Shown here: positions 6,623 to 9,206 of the stretch, piece after piece | Numbering within the stretch: the stretch's first letter is position 1 | Layout of the letters: every line of letters starts with the position of its first letter | Assembly: GCA_013811645.1 (NCBI GenBank) | Contig: JACCUU010000138.1 | Coordinates: 1-9,206 of the forward strand | Direction: 5' to 3' | Source: Actinomycetota bacterium | GTDB taxonomy: Bacteria; Actinomycetota; Thermoleophilia; Gaiellales; Gaiellaceae | Length of the DNA: 9,206 nt | Notes under the pieces: generated by a model | Databases searched by the model: none | What the model saw: only the letters and a program-made list of their open reading frames with translations | Told to the model about the DNA's origin: nothing | Position numbers and translations under genes: made by a program

Positions 6623-8520
6623 GGTGTGGCCGCAGCGCGATGAGGCGGCGCGACGGCGGGGTCGAGCCACGAGCGCTGCCAGAGCTCGAGCACGAGCAGG
6701 CACCAGAGGCGATGACCGTGGTCGCGTTCGCCTCGCGTGTGCTCGTGGAGCATGCGCTTGACGAGGTTCGGCTGCAGCTGCTCGCGTGCTCGGGTTCGTG
6801 CATCCAGGAGCGTGTCTCCGGCGAGCTCCCGGAGCGGTCCACGGAACCAGTCGCCGAGCGGAATCCCGAACCCCTTCTTGCTGCGAGCGGCGAGCTCGGG
6901 TGGGATGAGATCTGCGAATGCACGTCGGAGGGCCACCTTTCCGCGCCGGCCTTCGAAGCGCAATGAGTCCGGCAGCGAGACCCCGAGCTCCAGCACCTCG
7001 TGATCGAGCAACGGCGAGCGGAGCTCGAGCGACGTCGCCATCGACGCCCGGTCCGCCTTCACGAGCAGGTCGTCGGGGAGGTACGTGCGGGCGTCGAGCC
7101 TCTGGAGACCGCTGATCCCGCGAGCGGGTGGGTTGCCGAGCAGCTCCCAGGCCGGCCGCGGCGCGCCGAGAGCACTCGTCAGGCTCGGCGAGTAGAGCCG
7201 GGCTCGCAACGTGGCGGGGAAGATCTCCATCAGCGCGCCGTAGCGCTCGCGCGCCGGGCTCGCCGCAGCCTCCAGCAGGCGAGCAGCCCTGAACGCGGCA
7301 GAACGCGGATGACGCCGCCCCGCGGGGAGCATGCGAAGGGCGCGGGCACCGAGGCCAGGCGCGAACGGAATCGCGCCGATTCGCTGGGCCATGCGCATCG
7401 CGACATAGCGCTCGTACCCGGCGAACGACTCGTCGCCCCCGTCGCCGGTGAGTGCGACCGTGACGTGCCGGCGCGCGACCTGCGAGATGAGAAACGTGGG
7501 CAGGATCGCCTCGTCGCCGAGCGGCTCGTCGAGGAACGACGTCAACTGGGAGACGAGCTCGACCGGGTCGGGCTCGACGAGCAAGTCCTCGTGCGTCGTA
7601 CCGAACGTGCTCGCGGCCACGGAGGCTGCGGAGCGCTCGTCGTAGCGCTGGTCGTCGACCCCGACCGTGAAGGTGCGGACGGGGCGGGTCGACTCCTCGG
7701 CCATCAGTCCGACGACGATCGTCGAGTCGATCCCGCCCGAGAGGAGCGCTCCGAGTGGGACGTCGCTCACGAGCCGGCGCCGCACGGCGCCCCGGACCGT
7801 CTGGCGCACCAGCTCCAACCATTCCTCATCGGACAGTGGGCGCGGCTCGGGCTCGAGCTCCCAGTAACGCTGCGTCCGAATCTGGCCGTTCTCCCAGACG
7901 AGGACGTGTCCCGGTGCCAGCCGGCGGATTCCGGCCACTCCGGTCTCGACGCCGGGGACGTACTGGAGCGCGAGAAACGCATCGAGCGCCTGAGGTGAGA
8001 GCTCGCGCCGCAGGCCGGGGAGCAGCAGGAGCGCCTTCAGCTCCGACGCGAACGCGAGTGAGCCGTCCGGCAGAGACACGTAGTGGAGCGGCTTCTTGCC
8101 GACCCGGTCGCGTGCGAGGACGAGGCGTTCGCGGGCTCGATCCCAGAGCGCGATCGCGAACATGCCGTGGAGCCGCGTCGGAAAGTCGGGCCCATGCTCT
8201 TCGTACACGTGGGGGATGACCGCGGTGTCACCGGTGCCTGGCACCAGATGGCCGCGCTCGCGGAGGTCGCATCGAAGGTCGCGGAAGTCGTACAGCTCGC
8301 CGTTGAAGACCGCTACGACGTCGCCGGACTCGTTCTGCACAGGCTGGTCGCCGGTCGCGAGGTCGACGACCTCGAGGCGGCGATGGCCGAGGACGCAACG
8401 CCCGAGCACCGCGACGCCGCCGGAGTCAGGGCCGCGGTGAACGAGCGCCTCGGTCATGCGGGCGACGACGTCCGGGTCAGCCGGAGCGGAGGGCGATACT
8501 AGTCCGCTGATGCCGCACAC
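6619..8520 (-). CDS. asnB: Asparagine synthase-type glutamine amidotransferase (AsnB family)
   Basis: This encodes 633 residues from GTG 8520-8518. The start is fixed because the catalytic Cys must be residue 2 (MCGISGLV), exposed after Met removal. The N-terminal class II glutaminase has GHRRLEVVDL (45-54), FNGELYDF (72-79) and Asp98 in GTGDTAV, so it should release ammonia from glutamine. The synthetase domain has the ATP-pyrophosphatase loop LSGGIDST (260-267), LTGDGGDESFAGYERY (357-372), LPDDLLVKADRASMA (481-495) and ELRSPLLDHEVLELG (499-513). The length is near the family norm. All catalytic residues appear present. In surface-glycan loci, AsnB paralogues are thought or shown to amidate a carboxylate on a sugar or other cell-surface precursor rather than make free asparagine. 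Its place upstream of two glycosyltransferases, with ATGA coupling, favours that role, but plain asparagine synthesis cannot be excluded. Its start overlaps the divergent gene at 8510 by 11 bases. Confidence 0.93.
   Translation of the reverse strand: MCGISGLVSPSAPADPDVVARMTEALVHRGPDSGGVAVLGRCVLGHRRLEVVDLATGDQPVQNESGDVVAVFNGELYDFRDLRCDLRERGHLVPGTGDTAVIPHVYEEHGPDFPTRLHGMFAIALWDRARERLVLARDRVGKKPLHYVSLPDGSLAFASELKALLLLPGLRRELSPQALDAFLALQYVPGVETGVAGIRRLAPGHVLVWENGQIRTQRYWELEPEPRPLSDEEWLELVRQTVRGAVRRRLVSDVPLGALLSGGIDSTIVVGLMAEESTRPVRTFTVGVDDQRYDERSAASVAASTFGTTHEDLLVEPDPVELVSQLTSFLDEPLGDEAILPTFLISQVARRHVTVALTGDGGDESFAGYERYVAMRMAQRIGAIPFAPGLGARALRMLPAGRRHPRSAAFRAARLLEAAASPARERYGALMEIFPATLRARLYSPSLTSALGAPRPAWELLGNPPARGISGLQRLDARTYLPDDLLVKADRASMATSLELRSPLLDHEVLELGVSLPDSLRFEGRRGKVALRRAFADLIPPELAARSKKGFGIPLGDWFRGPLRELAGDTLLDARTRAREQLQPNLVKRMLHEHTRGERDHGHRLWCLLVLELWQRSWLDPAVAPPHRAAATP
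8495..8500 (+). promoter_or_regulatory. Candidate -10 box for the right-hand deacetylase-like gene
   Basis: GATACT ends 9 bases before the ATG at 8510. It matches three of six positions of TATAAT (A2, A4 and T6). No Shine-Dalgarno sequence lies at normal distance; GGAGGG at 8488-8493 is 16 bases away, too far. A transcript start close to the ATG would be near-leaderless. The box lies inside the first codons of asnB on the other strand. The support is weak. Confidence 0.25.
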
Positions 8521-9206
8521 GACGCGGAAACGGTACGCGGTCGTCTCCTGCCACGTCGAACGACCCCTCGACGACGAGGTCTGGTCGCGCTTCGCGGCCC
8601 TTCAAGAGCGTCGACCGGGAGGATTCGCGATCGCGGCGCTGCTGCGCCCGGCCGACGCTGCGGCTGGAGAGAACGAGGAAAAGTGGCTCGAGCGAGCGCG
8701 GGAAGCTGCCGCCCGGGGACCGCTCGGCCAGCACACGCACTGGACGGCTCCCGATCACGCTCGCCCGACCGGAGGAGAGACCGGCGAGCGCGTGCTCGCA
8801 GAGGGCCAGCGGATGCACGAGCTCGGGCTCGAGCCATCGCTCTTCTGCGGCGGCGGCTGGTACACCGATGTGGACGTCGCGGAGGCGTGCGCCGATCTCG
8901 GCTACGTGGACTGCACCCCGCGCGCACGGCGGCCGTTGTATCTCCCGCCCGGTGAGGCATGGGCGTCACTCGGTCAACCCGCTGGCATCCGGCTCCCATC
9001 GGAGCGTCTGCTCGCGGCCATACCCACGACCCATTCGCTCGGCGACCTCGGTCGTGCGCTGCTTCGACCGCGATCGCTTCCTTCGGTCGTCCACGTGTAC
9101 TTCCACGACACCGACCTCGCGGATCGTCGTCGAAGAGTCGCCTTGCGGACATTCCTGGTTCTCCTGTCCCGCGTCGCCGAGCGGACCGACCTCGTGAGAA
9201 TCGCTG
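8510..9206 (+). CDS. Divergent polysaccharide deacetylase-like protein (partial at window edge)
   Basis: The frame is open from ATG 8510 to the edge: 232 codons plus one base, with no stop. The start is favoured because no other ATG or GTG occurs nearby in frame and the chain reaches a hydrophobic first strand at once (RYAVVSCHVERPLDDEVW, 8-25). The pattern suggests a NodB-like barrel: CHVERPLDDE early (14-23), GPLGQHTHW (70-78) with an H-x-H pair (75 and 77), FCGGGWYTDVDVAEACADLG (112-131), LGYVDCTPRAR (130-140), PTTHSLGDLG (172-181), and VVHVYFHDTDL (193-203) late. In CE4 enzymes the metal is held by one Asp and two His; here His75 and His77 are the natural candidates, while the usual TFDDG motif is not present. 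It may deacetylate an acetylated sugar of the same glycan. It could also be a non-catalytic or differently acting member. No signal peptide is seen. It starts head to head with asnB and probably opens the next operon to the right. Confidence 0.65.
   Translation, partial: MPHTTRKRYAVVSCHVERPLDDEVWSRFAALQERRPGGFAIAALLRPADAAAGENEEKWLERAREAAARGPLGQHTHWTAPDHARPTGGETGERVLAEGQRMHELGLEPSLFCGGGWYTDVDVAEACADLGYVDCTPRARRPLYLPPGEAWASLGQPAGIRLPSERLLAAIPTTHSLGDLGRALLRPRSLPSVVHVYFHDTDLADRRRRVALRTFLVLLSRVAERTDLVRIA
8530..8535 (-). promoter_or_regulatory. Candidate -10 box for the asnB operon
   Basis: On the minus strand TACCGT fits TANNNT and ends 9 bases before the GTG of asnB at 8520, the same spacing as the opposing box at 8495-8500. 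There is no Shine-Dalgarno sequence directly before the GTG; GGAGA lies about 28 bases upstream. It sits inside the first codons of the divergent gene, so the two promoters would overlap and probably compete. The support is weak. Confidence 0.25.

Noticed and set aside
5351..7822. An 823-residue minus-strand frame that would fuse an extra domain to the GT39-like protein
   Set aside because: The extra 400 N-terminal residues read an alternative frame of asnB, are low-complexity and Arg/Ala-rich, and precede a natural membrane-protein start with an ATGA overlap.

Overview
The window is GC-rich throughout, and nearly every base is coding. GTG starts, 4-bp ATGA stop/start overlaps and gene families typical of high-GC actinobacteria all point the same way. 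The best guess is an actinobacterial chromosome, possibly of the class Thermoleophilia (Gaiellales/Solirubrobacterales), often known only from metagenomes. This rests on protein style (the LPSGTVTFVFTDIEGST cyclase start, the GT4 and AsnB types), not on a marker gene. No tRNA, rRNA, CRISPR array, insertion sequence or integrase was seen.

Layout: (1) At the left edge, on the minus strand (1-279), is the N-terminus of a class III nucleotide cyclase-like protein whose catalytic domain carries an in-frame internal deletion. (2) A 53-bp divergent gap leads into a plus-strand operon (333-4281): polysaccharide deacetylase, GNAT-type acetyltransferase, and two GT4 glycosyltransferases. Its genes abut or overlap by 4 bp. 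(3) A second operon on the minus strand (8520 down to 4248) runs toward the first: AsnB-type glutamine amidotransferase, a multipass GT39/ArnT-like glycosyltransferase, and a third GT4 enzyme, joined by two ATGA overlaps. The two operons collide tail to tail, with their last genes overlapping by 34 bp. (4) At the right edge, a second, divergent deacetylase-like protein (8510 to the edge) starts head to head with asnB. The two start regions overlap by 11 bp.

Taken together, seven genes form a surface-glycan locus. Cytoplasmic GT4 enzymes would build an oligosaccharide on a lipid carrier. The AsnB-like enzyme may amidate a sugar carboxylate or similar acceptor. The GNAT and deacetylase proteins would adjust N- or O-acylation. 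The GT39-like membrane enzyme would transfer a polyprenyl-linked sugar outside the membrane. The set resembles the exopolysaccharide regions that accompany exosortase/PEP-CTERM systems (deacetylase, acetyltransferase, AsnB paralogue, GT4), but no exosortase, chain-length protein, flippase or polymerase lies in this window. The glycan is therefore unknown, and the locus probably continues beyond the right edge.
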